In this document: positions 8,979-18,343 of the stretch, one piece after another | How the letters are laid out: every line of letters begins with the position of its first letter | Position numbering within the stretch: position 1 is the first letter of the stretch | DNA from: Streptomyces sp. TLI_235 | Lineage (GTDB): Bacteria; Actinomycetota; Actinomycetes; Streptomycetales; Streptomycetaceae | Assembly (NCBI GenBank): GCA_002300355.1 | Contig: NSGV01000004.1 | Coordinates: forward strand, 248,001 to 312,000 | Direction: 5' to 3' | DNA: 64,000 bases | Position numbers and translations under genes: made by a program | The notes under the pieces: model-generated | What the model was told of the DNA's origin: nothing | The model's database searches: none | The model's input: only the letters and a program-made list of their open reading frames with translations

Positions 8979-9756
8979 GCCGGCCGTCACCGCGGTCTCA
9001 CCGGTCTTCACCGTCGGCGGGGACCTCGTCCGGGACCTCGGCCGGGACTGCGTCCGCCTGGAGGTCTGCGAGGGCGTCGAGGGCCTGCGCACCCTGCAGG
9101 CGACCTTCCTGGCCAGCGGCGTCGGCGCCAAGGGCCCCCAGGAGAACCTGCTGCACCTGGACGGGAGGACGAACGACCTCGGCAGCGGGCTCAAGGTAGC
9201 CCTAGGCCCAGACGCCCGGCAGCGGACCGTATTCGAGGGCACGGTCTCCGCGCTGGAGCTCGTCCTCGGCGACGGCGACCCACCCGCGGTCGTGGCCCAT
9301 GCGGAGGACGCCCTGATGCGGCTGCGGATGACCCGCCGGATGCGCACCTACTCGCAGGTCACCGACGCCGAACTCGCCGTGGCCGTCGCGCGCGAGCACG
9401 GTCTGCGGGCAGACGTCGACGCGCCGGGCCCGCGCTACGACGTCGTCCAGCAGCTGAACCAGAGCGACCTCGCCTTCCTCCGCGAACGCGCCCGCCTGAT
9501 CCAGGCCGAACTCTGGTGCACCGGCGCCACCCTGCACCTGCGCACCCGCGACACCCGGCCCGGCACCGCCGTGACCCTCGTCCTCGGCCGCGACCTGCTG
9601 TCCGCCCGGCTGACGGCCGGTCCGCCGGTCGGGCGTGCGCACACCCGACCGGCTGGCGGCGGGTGGCTGACCGGCGGACCGGGCCGCGGGCGTATTCCAG
9701 CCGGACCGTGGCAGAAATTTCGCAGCCGGGCATATTGTGCCAAGGTAGTTCAGTGA
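8971..9756 (+). pseudogene. eCIS spike (VgrG/gpD-like) gene, 3'-truncated
   Basis: Residues about 1-215 are a VgrG/phage late-control D-like spike (Afp8/Pvc8 type), including LEVCEGVEGLRTLQATF, the domain around RMRTYSQVTDAELAVAVARE, and QLNQSDLAFLRERARLIQAE. Family members continue for several hundred more residues with an OB-fold and beta-helix tip. Here recognisable sequence ends at LVLGRDLLSARL (about 9612), followed by hairpin DNA and a nonsense tail to a chance stop at 9756. The tip is lost. No baseplate wedge, AAA+ ATPase or tape-measure gene follows, so the machine cannot be built from this locus. Confidence 0.85.
9617..9682. terminator. Nested hairpins at the spike truncation point
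   Basis: Outer arms CCGGTCCGCCGGTC (9617-9630) and its exact complement at 9669-9682 enclose a second perfect 10-bp stem (9624-9633 with 9644-9653). There is no U-tract. The structure starts within a few bases of where the spike coding sequence stops being recognisable. It may be the terminator of a gene removed by the deletion, and it now insulates the eCIS remnant from the regulator gene downstream. Confidence 0.65.
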
Positions 9757-10712
9757 TGACGAACGTGGTCGCCGTGGTCGGAGGCAGGGCTGCAGCCTTC
9801 GAGTTGGGTGTCCTGTGTCAGGCATTCGGCCTCGACCGCTCCGACGACACCGCCGGCCTGCCGAGCTACGACTTCGCGGTCTGCTCGCCCGACCCAGGGC
9901 CCGTGATGACCACGTCGGGTTTCCCGATCCAGGTCGACCACGGGCTGGATCGGATCGCGGAGGCCGACCTCATCACCGTCCCGGCATGGCCGGAGATGGA
10001 CAGTGCAGCCCCGCCGCTGCTGCTGGAGTCACTGCGAAGTGCGGCCGGCCGCGGGGCCCGCGTGCTGTCCGTGTGTACGGGCGCCTTTCTGCTGGCCGAG
10101 GCAGGCCTTCTCGATGGGCGCAGGGCCACAACGCACTGGCAGTTCACCGACCGACTCGCGGAGCGATATCCCGAGGTGAAGGTCGACAGTGACGTCCTGT
10201 ACGTCGAAGACGGACCGGTGATCACCAGCGCGGGAGCAGCTGCCGGGATCGACGCCTGCCTTCACCTCGTGCGCCGGGAGCACGGTGCCGCCACAGCCAA
10301 CGCTGTCGCGCGCCGCATGGTGATGCCGGCACACCGCTCCGGTGGGCAGGCCCAGTTCATCGAGATGCCCATGCCCACCCCTGCAGCGGAGGGTGGCCTC
10401 TCCGATTTGATCGACTGGATGCAGGCCAATCTCGACCAGCCCCTGACCGTGGACGCGCTGGCCTCCCGGGCGGCGATGTCGCCTCGGACGTTCGCCAGAC
10501 GGTTCAAAGCGGCCACCGGCACCACGGCGCACCGCTGGCTGCTGGACCAGCGACTGCAGCTCGCCGAGGAGCTTCTCGAACGGACCGACCTGACCGTGGA
10601 CGCGGTGGCTGGACGCGCCGGCTTCGGCAGCGCCGACACCCTGCGCCACCACTTCGCCGCCCGGCGCGGCGTCGGCCCCGCGACCCATCGGCGCACGTTC
10701 CGCTCCGCATAG
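9756..10712 (+). CDS. GlxA-family AraC-type transcriptional regulator
   Basis: A 318-residue regulator. Residues about 1-185 form a DJ-1/PfpI (class I amidotransferase-like) domain with the nucleophile-elbow motif VLSVCTGAFLLAEAGLLDGR. Residues about 215-315 carry the AraC double helix-turn-helix (LASRAAMSPRTFARRFKAAT, then AGRAGFGSADTLRHHF). GlxA-type regulators sense small metabolites through the DJ-1 domain. GTG at 9753 directly before the ATG is an alternative start. No linked operon is visible; the next gene follows after a 91-bp gap on the same strand. Confidence 0.92.
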   Translation: MTNVVAVVGGRAAAFELGVLCQAFGLDRSDDTAGLPSYDFAVCSPDPGPVMTTSGFPIQVDHGLDRIAEADLITVPAWPEMDSAAPPLLLESLRSAAGRGARVLSVCTGAFLLAEAGLLDGRRATTHWQFTDRLAERYPEVKVDSDVLYVEDGPVITSAGAAAGIDACLHLVRREHGAATANAVARRMVMPAHRSGGQAQFIEMPMPTPAAEGGLSDLIDWMQANLDQPLTVDALASRAAMSPRTFARRFKAATGTTAHRWLLDQRLQLAEELLERTDLTVDAVAGRAGFGSADTLRHHFAARRGVGPATHRRTFRSA

Positions 10713-10803
10713 CGCCTTCATACAGTCCGCCCGGCAGAAAATTCCCGCACCACGGCATCCGTGCCGCTGTTTCCGAGGGACGCCGGGAGCCGAGACTTCC
10801 GGC

Positions 10804-11688
10804 ATGACAGCTATCCGACCGAACACCGGCCGTGACCTCCCGCTGCCGGGCACCTCCCCCGCGGTCGTGGCGGTTCCGGCACCGAAAGCAGGACCGCAGC
10901 GCTGGGCCGGAGCACCGAGTGCCGCTCTCGACGTGGACGGGTCGGTACTCCTCGCCTACCGCGTACGAGCCGGAGAGGACTTCAACGTCATCGCCCGCTC
11001 CGGCGACGGGGAACGCTTCACCCCCGTCTGCACACTGACTGGGGACCACCTCGGCGCGAGCATGGTGGAGCGCCCGGCACTGGTGCGCACCGACGAAGGC
11101 CGATGGCGGCTGTACGTCAGCTGCGCCACCCCGGACAGCAAGCACTGGTGGATCGGCCTGCTCGAGGCCTCCGATCCGGAGGGGCTGGCCGATGCCGATG
11201 TGCATCACGTCTTCGACGGCGACGAGGCCACAGCCGTGAAGGATCCGGTGATCCGCTACGACGGTCGGGTCTGGCACGCATGGATCTGCTGTCATCCGCT
11301 GGACGTTCCGGGAGCCGAGGACCGGATGAGCACTGCATACGCCACCAGCGAGGACGGACTGACCTGGCACTGGCACGGTACGGTCCTGGCCGGTCGCGAG
11401 GGTGCCTGGGATGCCCGCGGCGCTCGAGTGACCAGCGTCCTGCCCGACGGCCGCTTCTCCTACGACGGGCGAGCCACCGCGCAGGAGAACTGGTTCGAAC
11501 GCACGGGCCTGGCGGCACCCGCCGTGAGTACCGGGGGCTCGCCGCTCACGGCGTTCCCGGGGAGCCCGGTCGCCGACGTCCGGTATCTCGACGTTCTGGC
11601 GTTGCCTGCAGGCGGTCACCGGATCTACTACGAGGCGCGTACCTCGGACGGCAGCCACGAACTACGCACCGAGCTGATTTCCGAGTAG
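10804..11688 (+). CDS. Five-bladed beta-propeller, glycosidase-like protein
   Basis: A 294-residue protein without signal peptide. Repeated blade-like strands (SAALDVDGSVLLAYRVR, then RWRLYVSCATPDSKHWWIGL and RVWHAWICCHPLDVPG) resemble the fold shared by GH43, GH32 and GH130 enzymes. It has acidic residues in the expected places (ALDVDG, VKDPVIRYDG, YYEARTSDGSHELR). The KDPVIRYDGRVWHAWI block and the closing YYEARTSDGSHELRTEL are typical. The actual substrate and even catalysis are uncertain. It stands alone between the GlxA regulator and a stress protein relic. Confidence 0.7.
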   Translation: MTAIRPNTGRDLPLPGTSPAVVAVPAPKAGPQRWAGAPSAALDVDGSVLLAYRVRAGEDFNVIARSGDGERFTPVCTLTGDHLGASMVERPALVRTDEGRWRLYVSCATPDSKHWWIGLLEASDPEGLADADVHHVFDGDEATAVKDPVIRYDGRVWHAWICCHPLDVPGAEDRMSTAYATSEDGLTWHWHGTVLAGREGAWDARGARVTSVLPDGRFSYDGRATAQENWFERTGLAAPAVSTGGSPLTAFPGSPVADVRYLDVLALPAGGHRIYYEARTSDGSHELRTELISE

Positions 11689-11884
11689 TAGGCGCCGGCA
11701 CGGATGTGCGGTCCGTCGGTAGCGGCCCGGTACCGGATGCGGTGGCGGCACCCCGGGCGCCATGGGGACACCGGGTGCGGCTCGGCCGGGTGCGGAGAAG
11801 CCCGACCGGAGGCGCTCGGATGGCATCCCCGGCGCGCTGTGCGGATCGTTGCCGTGAAGGAGGACGCGAACCGGGAGGCACACA

Positions 11885-12055
11885 GTGGACGACCGAGACG
11901 GCGACGAGCCGCGGATCGTGGTCGGAGTGGACGGTTCGGAAGCCGCCCGGACGGCCCTGCTCGGACCGGTGGGGCAGCGCTGCGTCCGGCATGCGCAAGG
12001 CCCCGTGGCCGTGGTACGCGCCGCGGACCGTCCACAACCTGCGACGGATCGGTGA
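11885..12055 (+). pseudogene. Universal stress protein relic, N- and C-termini fused
   Basis: The frame starts at GTG with a good ribosome site (GGGAGGCACACA). It gives a 56-residue peptide: PRIVVGVDGSEAARTALLG is the first strand of a UspA domain, and PVGQRCVRHAQGPVAVVRAA is the last helix-strand. More than 100 residues between them, including the ATP-binding GxxG motif, are missing. The join is in frame, so a short peptide could still be made. Its TGA overlaps the GTG of the phosphatase downstream (GTGA), preserving the original operon junction. Confidence 0.8.
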
Positions 12056-13265
12056 TCGACTATCGGGCGGTCTTCCAGGCCCTGCCCGGCATGGTCGCCC
12101 TGCTCACCCCGGAACTGGTGTACGCCGACGCGAACGAGGAGTTCGTCCGGCTCTCCGGCCGGACGCGCGACCAACTGGTCGGCCGCTACCTGTTCGACGT
12201 GTTCCCCGACAATCCGAACGATCCGGAGGCGACCGGCGCCCGCAACCTGGAGGCGTCCCTGCGGAGGGTCCTGGAGACCGGCGAGCGCGACACCATGGCT
12301 CTGCAACGCTACGACGTGGAGAGCCCGGAGCGGCCCGGGGAGTGGGAGGAACGCTACTGGAGTCCGGTCAACGTCCCCGTCCTGGGAGCGGACGGCAGCG
12401 TGGTGCTCCTGGTGCACCGGTCGAGGAGATCACCGAGCTGATCCGGGCCCACGGCCTCCCCGAGGGAAACCGTGCCCGTGTCCTGGAGGCGGAGCTCTAC
12501 ACCCGTGCCCGGGAACTGCAGGAGGTGAACGAGGGCCTGCGTGAGGCGCACGCACGTGAGCGGGAGGTCGCCCTCGCGCTCCAGGCGGCCATGCTTCCCA
12601 CCCCGCCGGCGATCGGCGAGGTCCGCGCGGCCGTCCGGTACCGGCCCGCGGTCGGCACACTGCACGTGTGCGGGGACTGGTACGACCTGGTCGCCCTGCC
12701 CGGGCATCGGACGGCCGTCGCCGTCGGCGACGTCGTCGGGAGCGGACTCGCCGCCGCAGGGGTCATGGGCCAGCTCCGAAGCGCCCTCAGCGCCGCGTCA
12801 CGGGTCGCCGACGGGCCGGCCCGGTCGCTGGACGTACTCGGCCTCTACTCCCGCTTCGTGGACGGCGCCGAGAGTGCGACCGCCGCGACCGCCTTCATCG
12901 ACCACGACACCCGGACGGTCGCCTACAGCAGTGCCGGGCACCCGCCCCCCGCACTCCTGCACCGCGACGGCGTCGTCGAGTTCCTCGACCGGGCCACCGA
13001 CCCGCCGCTCGGAGCCCGGCCCGAGCACGTACCGCGCCCGCAGGCCGAGGTGCGCTTCGACGACGGTGACACGCTCGTGCTGTACACCGACGGCCTGATC
13101 GAGCGCCGCCGGGAGGACATCGACGTCGGACTGGACCGCCTCGCCCGGTCGCTGTCCGCACGACCGGCCGCCCCGCCCGAAGCCCTGGCCGACAGCGTGC
13201 TGGCCGAACTGCTACCGCCCGGAGGCGCCACCGACGACACGGCACTCGTCGTCGTCCGGCTCTGA
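12052..13265 (+). pseudogene. PAS-PP2C (RsbU/SpoIIE-like) phosphatase with one frameshift
   Basis: Residues about 1-125 form a PAS domain (YRAVFQALPGMVALLTPELV, then RYLFDVFPDNP). After a coiled-coil linker (about 126-175) comes a PP2C/SpoIIE phosphatase domain (VCGDWYDLVALPGHRTAVAV, GDVVGSGLAAAGVMGQLRSA, LVLYTDGLIERR, GGATDDTALVVVRL). Catalytic Asp residues are present (CGDWYD, ATDDTA). The two parts lie in different frames: near 12418 the sequence CACCGGTCGAGGAG needs one more G to restore VHRVEEITEL. This could be a real mutation or a base-calling error. Such enzymes dephosphorylate anti-sigma-factor antagonists in stress signalling. Confidence 0.85.
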
Positions 13266-13470
13266 ACCCGCCGGAGGCCGCACGCAGCCGCCGACCGGGC
13301 CCGGCGACAGGCCTGAAGCGAGCAACCCGCACCCGTGGGAGCCCGAGTGCGACGCGGAGGGTGCCGGGCTCTGTCCGATGGAGGGGGCTTCGGTCGGCTC
13401 AAGGCAGCCGATGGTCGTCCCTCCTGCCACTACCGCCGGGGTGCCCTGAAGCTGCCCTCCGCGATGGACG

Positions 13471-13506
13471 CCCGTCCGCCGCCCGCCCCGGCGAACGGCG
13501 GACGGG
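13471..13506. terminator. Bidirectional terminator hairpin
   Basis: Perfect 11-bp arms CCCGTCCGCCG (13471-13481) and CGGCGGACGGG (13496-13506) flank a 14-nt loop. The hairpin lies between the convergent phosphatase and metalloprotease genes. Confidence 0.65.
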
Positions 13507-13525
13507 GCGCCCGAGGCTCACCCGG

Positions 13526-13995
13526 TCACGGCTCGACGGGAACTCCGATGGTCGGGCGGGCCCGGTCCAGGGTGGCGTGCATCCGCCGCACCTGCCCCTC
13601 CGTGAACATGAACATGGCCACGTCGTCGACGTAGTCCATGTAGTTCGTGAACATGTCGCCGTCGCTGCCGTTGCAACCGTGCCCGTCGTCACCCCGGATG
13701 TGCCGGAGGTTCAGCCAGTGGCCGACCTCGTGGGTGGTCGTACGGCCCAGGTTGAACGGAGCGGTGGCCGAGCCGTTGGTGCCGAACGCGGTGTGCGTGA
13801 TGACCACGCCGTCCACCGCCGAGGGGGCTCCCGGGAAGGTGGCGTACCCGAGCAACGAGTCGCCGGTCGGGAGCTCGCCCAGCCGGCACACCCAGATGTT
13901 GAGGTACTTGTCTCCCCGCTCACCCTCGGCGTTACCGCGAAACCCGGCCCACGGATCGACGAGGACGACTACCCGCGCATGGCCACACTCGCCGG
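13526..13995 (-). pseudogene. M43 (pappalysin-like) metalloprotease relic
   Basis: The C-terminal catalytic region of a secreted M43 zinc protease is recognisable, with EGERGDKYLNIWVCRLGELP, the zinc motif TTTHEVGHWLNLRH, and the Met-turn region NYMDYVDDVAMFMFTEGQV. The family's propeptide, signal peptide and roughly the first half of the domain are absent; upstream of about 13995 the frame is not protein-like. Between GHGC and NGSDGDMF the Cys-containing loop normally found there (typically 20-30 residues with a T-P-N motif) is also missing. The gene thus carries a 5' loss and an internal deletion. Confidence 0.75.
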
Positions 13996-14046
13996 GAGTG
14001 CGGCCCTCCCTGCCGAATGCACCTGACCGTGCCGGAGGGGCCGTCC

Positions 14047-14286
14047 TCAATCGGTGAAGGTGTGGAACACACCGGCCGCCCGCCGGTCCTGCCCGTGGTG
14101 CTCGAAGTGGTGCAGCTGGGTGTCCGGGCCGGGGAAGAACATCGACACCCGGCCGGTCTCGGACCAGCGCACGTCCCACGGTGGGCTGCCGTCCGGGTGG
14201 TGCAGCGCCACGATCTCCCCGTCACGGCGCGCGGCGCCGGGCCGGGTGGCGTTCACGATGACCCGATCTCCGATGTCGGCCTTCAT
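14047..14286 (-). CDS. DUF1918 domain protein
   Basis: A 79-residue protein matching DUF1918 end to end: MKADIGDRVIVNATRPGAA at the start, a GEIVALHHPDGSPPWDVRWS core, and FFPGPDTQLHHF. The fold is a small SH3-like barrel common in Actinobacteria; the biochemical role is unknown. It is divergent from the ABC transporter operon. Two copies of the shared palindrome (14371-14406) lie between them, so it is probably part of the same regulon. Confidence 0.88.
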   Translation of the reverse strand: MKADIGDRVIVNATRPGAARRDGEIVALHHPDGSPPWDVRWSETGRVSMFFPGPDTQLHHFEHHGQDRRAAGVFHTFTD

Positions 14287-14370
14287 GGCGGGCCTCCGCC
14301 CTCGAATGGTCCCGGGCGATCCGGGCCCCTCCTCGGGTCCAGACCAACAGAAGCCTCGACGGTGCCACCA

Positions 14371-14406
14371 GGGCCGGGTGGACCCCTCACCCGGGCCGAA
14401 CGGCCC
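14371..14406. promoter_or_regulatory. Two palindromic boxes, DUF1918/ABC transporter promoter
   Basis: GGGCCGAACGGCCC at 14393-14406 is a near-perfect palindrome. GGGCCGGGTGGACCC at 14371-14385 is a 15-bp variant starting 22 bp earlier, two helical turns away. They lie between divergent genes and match the boxes at 18344, 23026, 23099, 27628, 28394 and 30135-30169. They are inferred binding sites of one dimeric regulator. Confidence 0.65.
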
Positions 14407-14519
14407 GTCGACCGGAGGCCCCGTCCGCCCGGGGACTGGAGCCGGTCGGCACTTGGGACCGGACGGAGCCCGGACGAGGCTCGGAGTCGGGGACCGCCCG
14501 GCAACGACAGGAGACGGCC

Positions 14520-15251
14520 ATGGCCACCCGGACGAGCGATGTGCCGGTGCCGCTGCTGGCCGCCACCGGTGTCCGCAAGGTCTACCGGACCGGCACCGTC
14601 CAGGTGACCGCCCTGCGGGACCTCGACCTCACCGTCCTGCCCGGCGAACTCGTCGGCGTGATGGGCCCGTCAGGATCGGGCAAGACCACCCTGCTCAACT
14701 GCCTCTCCGGTCTGGACGACATCGACGCCGGCCGGGTCGAGGTCGACGGCCGCGATCTCTTCGCCATGTCGGACGCCGAACGCACCGAGCACCGCGCCCG
14801 CACAATGGGCTTCGTCTTCCAGGCCTTCAACCTGATCCCGGTCTTCTCCGCCGCCGAGAACGTCGAACTTCCGCTGCTGCTCACCGGCACCGCACCACGC
14901 GAGGCCCGCACACGGGCCGGGGCCATGCTGGAACGCGTCGGCCTCGGCCACCGCACGACGCACCGGCCCAGCGAACTCTCCGGCGGCGAACAGCAGCGGG
15001 TCACCATCGCCCGTGCCCTGGTCGCCCGCCCGGCCGTGGTGTGGGCGGACGAGCCCACCGGCAACCTGGACAGCACCATGGCCGCCCAGGTGATGGACCT
15101 GCTGCACACCCTCAACCGCGACGAGGGCCAGACCATCGTGCTGGTCACCCACGACGAGGCCATCGGCGCCCGGCTGCCCCGCGTCATCCGGATGCGCGAC
15201 GGGCGGCTCGTCTCCGACACCCGGCAGCCTGCGCTGCAGTCGGCGGACTGA
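14520..15251 (+). CDS. ABC transporter ATP-binding protein (MacB/LolD type)
   Basis: A 243-residue ATPase with Walker A GPSGSGKTTLLN (about residues 50-61), Q-loop VFQAFNLIPV, signature LSGGEQQRVTIARAL (about 152-166), Walker B VVWADEPTGNLDS and H-loop LVTHDEA. The spacing and the EPTGNLDS motif place it with MacB/LolD/FtsE-type exporters that pair with FtsX-like permeases, here encoded 3 bases downstream. The pair would export or extract a substrate at the membrane by mechanotransmission. Two regulatory boxes precede it. Confidence 0.93.
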   Translation: MATRTSDVPVPLLAATGVRKVYRTGTVQVTALRDLDLTVLPGELVGVMGPSGSGKTTLLNCLSGLDDIDAGRVEVDGRDLFAMSDAERTEHRARTMGFVFQAFNLIPVFSAAENVELPLLLTGTAPREARTRAGAMLERVGLGHRTTHRPSELSGGEQQRVTIARALVARPAVVWADEPTGNLDSTMAAQVMDLLHTLNRDEGQTIVLVTHDEAIGARLPRVIRMRDGRLVSDTRQPALQSAD

Positions 15252-15254
15252 CCC

Positions 15255-18182
15255 ATGTACCCGAACCTCCTCCTCCCGCTCCTCGCCGTCCTCGGCGTCG
15301 CGCTGCTGACGCTGCTGCTCGTCGCCGTCCGCAAGCCCGTGGTGCGCCGCCTGGCATTGCGCCAGGTCGCCCGGCGCCGCACCGAGGCAGCCCTGGTCGT
15401 GACCGGCTCCGTCCTCGGCACGGCGATCATCGTCGGCGCCCTGGTCGTCGGTGACACCCTGAACTTCTCGGTCCGCCAGGAGGCGTACCGCACCCTCGGG
15501 CCGGTGGACGAACGGATCGTCAGCACCGACCCGGCGGCAGGACGCGCGATCGCCGACCGGCTGGTACCCCTGGCGGCCGATCCCGACGTGGACGGTGTCC
15601 TGACCGCCGAGGTCGCGCAGGCCGCGGCGGTCAACACCCACGCCGCCCAACCCGTTGCCGAACCCCGGGTGCTCGCCTGGCAGCTCGACTTCGACGCGGC
15701 CGGACGCTTCGGCGCCGACGGCGGTCCCTCCGGGCTCGCCGGACCGACACCACCCCCGGGCCAGGTCGTCCTCAACGAACCCCTCGCCCGCTCGCTGAAG
15801 ACCGGCGTCGGCCGTCCCGTCACGCTGTACCTGAACGGGCACGCCGCAGACTTCACGGTGGCCAGGATCGTCCCGCAGCAGGGCCTCGCGGGCGCCGGAC
15901 TCGGCGGACGGGTCAACCGCAACGCCTTCCTGCCGCCCGGCACGCTGGATGCGGCCGGAGCCGGCCAGACACACTCGGTGACCCTGGTGTCCAACCGCGG
16001 CGGCGTCGAGGCGGGGGAGAAGCTCACCGACCCCGTCACCGCCGAGATCCGCAGCGCGCTGGGCCCCGACGCGGGCCGGGCCGCCGTCGAGACCCCGAAG
16101 CACACCGTCCTCGCCCAGGCCGACGCGACCGGCGACGCCCTCGGCGCCCTCTTCCTGATGATCGGCAGCTTCAGCATCATCGCCGGTGCGCTGCTGCTGG
16201 TGAACATCTTCGTGATGCTCGCCGAGGAGCGGAAGACCCAGCTGGGCATGCTGCGGGCGGTCGGACTCAAACGGGCCCACCTGGTCGGCTCGTTCAGCAT
16301 CGAGGGGGCCCTGTACGCGCTGGCCGCCGCACTGCCGGGCGTGGCCATCGGCATCGCGGTCGGCTGGGGCGTCGCCGTGGCCGCCGCCCAGATCTTCCGC
16401 AGCTGGTCGGTGGACGGCAGCGGCCTCGACATCGCCTTCGCCGTCACCCCGACCAGCCTGGTCAACGGCGCCGCACTCGGCCTGGTGATCGCCCTGGCCG
16501 CGATCGCCGCCACAAGCGCCCGGATCAGCCGCTTCAACGTCATCGCCGCCGTGCGCGACCTACCGGTCGAGTCCGGCCGCCGCCCGCGCCGCCGACGGGT
16601 GGCCGTCTGTACCGCCCTGAGCCTGCTCTGCGCACTGGCCGCAGTCCCGGCCCTCGCCCGGAGCCAGGCCGAACAGACCTATCTGCTGCCCGCCCTGGCC
16701 GTCGCCCTCGCAGTGCCCGCCGCATCGCGGGTGATGCCGCGCCGGGCTGCCACCAGCATCGCGGCGGCGCTGGTCCTGCTCTGGACGCTGGTGGCGAGCG
16801 TGATCCGCCCCCGTGTCTTCGACACCCCGTCCATGGCGGTCTACGTCATCCTCGGCACCCTGGCCGCCTTCTCCGCCGTGGTCCTGGTCAGCGAGAACCA
16901 GCAGGCCGTGCTGCGACCGCTGCGGCGCCTGACGAACCGCCCCACCCAGCAGGGGCTCGCCGCGCGACTCGCCGCGGCGTACCCGCTGGCCAAACGGTTC
17001 CGCACCGGCTCGACCATGGTGATGTACACCCTGATCGTGCTCGTCCTCGTGCTGCTCACCGAGATCAGCGGCATCATGAACGCCAGCATCGACCAGGCCG
17101 CAGCCGACGCCACCGCCGGCTACACCCTCCGCGTGGACTACAACCCGCAGACGGCAGGTCCGAACCCCCTTGCAGACCTGCGCACCGGCCCGCTCGCGCG
17201 GCAGATCGAGGCCGTCGCCCCGCTGCTGGAGGCCCGCGGGCAGGCCACCGACCCCGGCCACCGCACCGCCAAGCCGCTCGAGACCGCCGTCATCGGCGTG
17301 CCCGACGGGGCGGCGAGCGGATTCGCCTTCCGCGACCGCCTGCCCGGCCTGCCGGACGACAAGGCCGTCTGGGCGGCCCTCGCCACCCACCCCGACTACG
17401 TCGTCCTCGACAACTTCTTCGGCCACACCGGCGGCCCCAGCGGCCGGTTCTACGCCCCCGGTGACACCCTGACCCTGACCGACCCGGTGACCGGCCGCGC
17501 CGAGCCGAAGACCATCGCCGGCGTGCTCACCAGCGGGCTCGCCTTCTACCCCGGCACCGGAAGCAGCGCCACCGTCTTCCCGCTGGTCATGGGCGAGCAG
17601 GCAGTCCACGCACAGTTCGACCCACAGGCGCAGACCGCCGCCGCCCTGATCCGCACCGCCCCCGGCACCTCGCCGGAGGACCTCGCCGGCCGGCTGCAGG
17701 GCGGCCACCTCTCCGCGAGCCTGGTCGCCACACCGATCGCCGCCGACGTGCACCGGCTGTTCGCCGCCAACACCGCCTTCTTCCGGCTGATGCAGGGCTT
17801 CCTCGCCCTCGGCCTGCTCATCGGCATCACCGGACTCGGCGTCGTCATGGTCCGCGCCGTCCGCGAACGACGCCGCACCATCGGCGTCCTGCGCGCCCTC
17901 GGCTGCCAGGCCCGCACGGTCGAGCGGTCCTTCCTCTGGGAGAGCGGGATCGTCGCACTGGAGGGCACCCTGCTGGGCGCCGTCCTCGGGGTGCTCACCA
18001 CCTGGCTGATGTACCAGAGGAGCTCCGCCTTCACCGGCCTCGACGGCGGCTTCCCCGTCGAGTGGACCCAGATCGCCGTCCTCGCCACCCTCACCCTCGC
18101 CGCCTCCCTCCTGGCCGCCGCCGGCCCCGCCCGGCACGCCGCACGCATCAGGCCCGCCCTCGCCGTCCGCATCCCGGACTGA
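15255..18182 (+). CDS. ABC transporter permease with two FtsX-like halves
   Basis: A 975-residue membrane protein. An N-terminal helix (LLLPLLAVLGVALLTLLLVAV) and a second helix (ALVVTGSVLGTAIIVGALVV) precede a large extracytoplasmic domain. The first FtsX bundle lies at about residues 295-430 (ALFLMIGSFSIIAGALLLVN, then EERKTQLGMLRAVGLKRAHL). The second half ends with the same pattern (RERRRTIGVLRALGCQARTV, final helices at about 900-960). The duplicated layout is typical of Streptomyces MacB-like permeases. It follows the ATPase gene by 3 bp without its own ribosome site, implying translational coupling. Confidence 0.92.
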   Translation: MYPNLLLPLLAVLGVALLTLLLVAVRKPVVRRLALRQVARRRTEAALVVTGSVLGTAIIVGALVVGDTLNFSVRQEAYRTLGPVDERIVSTDPAAGRAIADRLVPLAADPDVDGVLTAEVAQAAAVNTHAAQPVAEPRVLAWQLDFDAAGRFGADGGPSGLAGPTPPPGQVVLNEPLARSLKTGVGRPVTLYLNGHAADFTVARIVPQQGLAGAGLGGRVNRNAFLPPGTLDAAGAGQTHSVTLVSNRGGVEAGEKLTDPVTAEIRSALGPDAGRAAVETPKHTVLAQADATGDALGALFLMIGSFSIIAGALLLVNIFVMLAEERKTQLGMLRAVGLKRAHLVGSFSIEGALYALAAALPGVAIGIAVGWGVAVAAAQIFRSWSVDGSGLDIAFAVTPTSLVNGAALGLVIALAAIAATSARISRFNVIAAVRDLPVESGRRPRRRRVAVCTALSLLCALAAVPALARSQAEQTYLLPALAVALAVPAASRVMPRRAATSIAAALVLLWTLVASVIRPRVFDTPSMAVYVILGTLAAFSAVVLVSENQQAVLRPLRRLTNRPTQQGLAARLAAAYPLAKRFRTGSTMVMYTLIVLVLVLLTEISGIMNASIDQAAADATAGYTLRVDYNPQTAGPNPLADLRTGPLARQIEAVAPLLEARGQATDPGHRTAKPLETAVIGVPDGAASGFAFRDRLPGLPDDKAVWAALATHPDYVVLDNFFGHTGGPSGRFYAPGDTLTLTDPVTGRAEPKTIAGVLTSGLAFYPGTGSSATVFPLVMGEQAVHAQFDPQAQTAAALIRTAPGTSPEDLAGRLQGGHLSASLVATPIAADVHRLFAANTAFFRLMQGFLALGLLIGITGLGVVMVRAVRERRRTIGVLRALGCQARTVERSFLWESGIVALEGTLLGAVLGVLTTWLMYQRSSAFTGLDGGFPVEWTQIAVLATLTLAASLLAAAGPARHAARIRPALAVRIPD

Positions 18183-18343
18183 CAGCGCTCGGCTGCCTGC
18201 CGTCGCCGTGGGCGCCGCGGCGACGGCCGCCGTCCACGCGGCCACCTCGCCCCAGTCGGTGTGTCCGCTGTACCACCCGCCCGCTCCTGCACCGGCTTCC
18301 CCGGGTCCGTCCCGTCGCACCCCTTTCCCGCCCTGCCCGAGCG

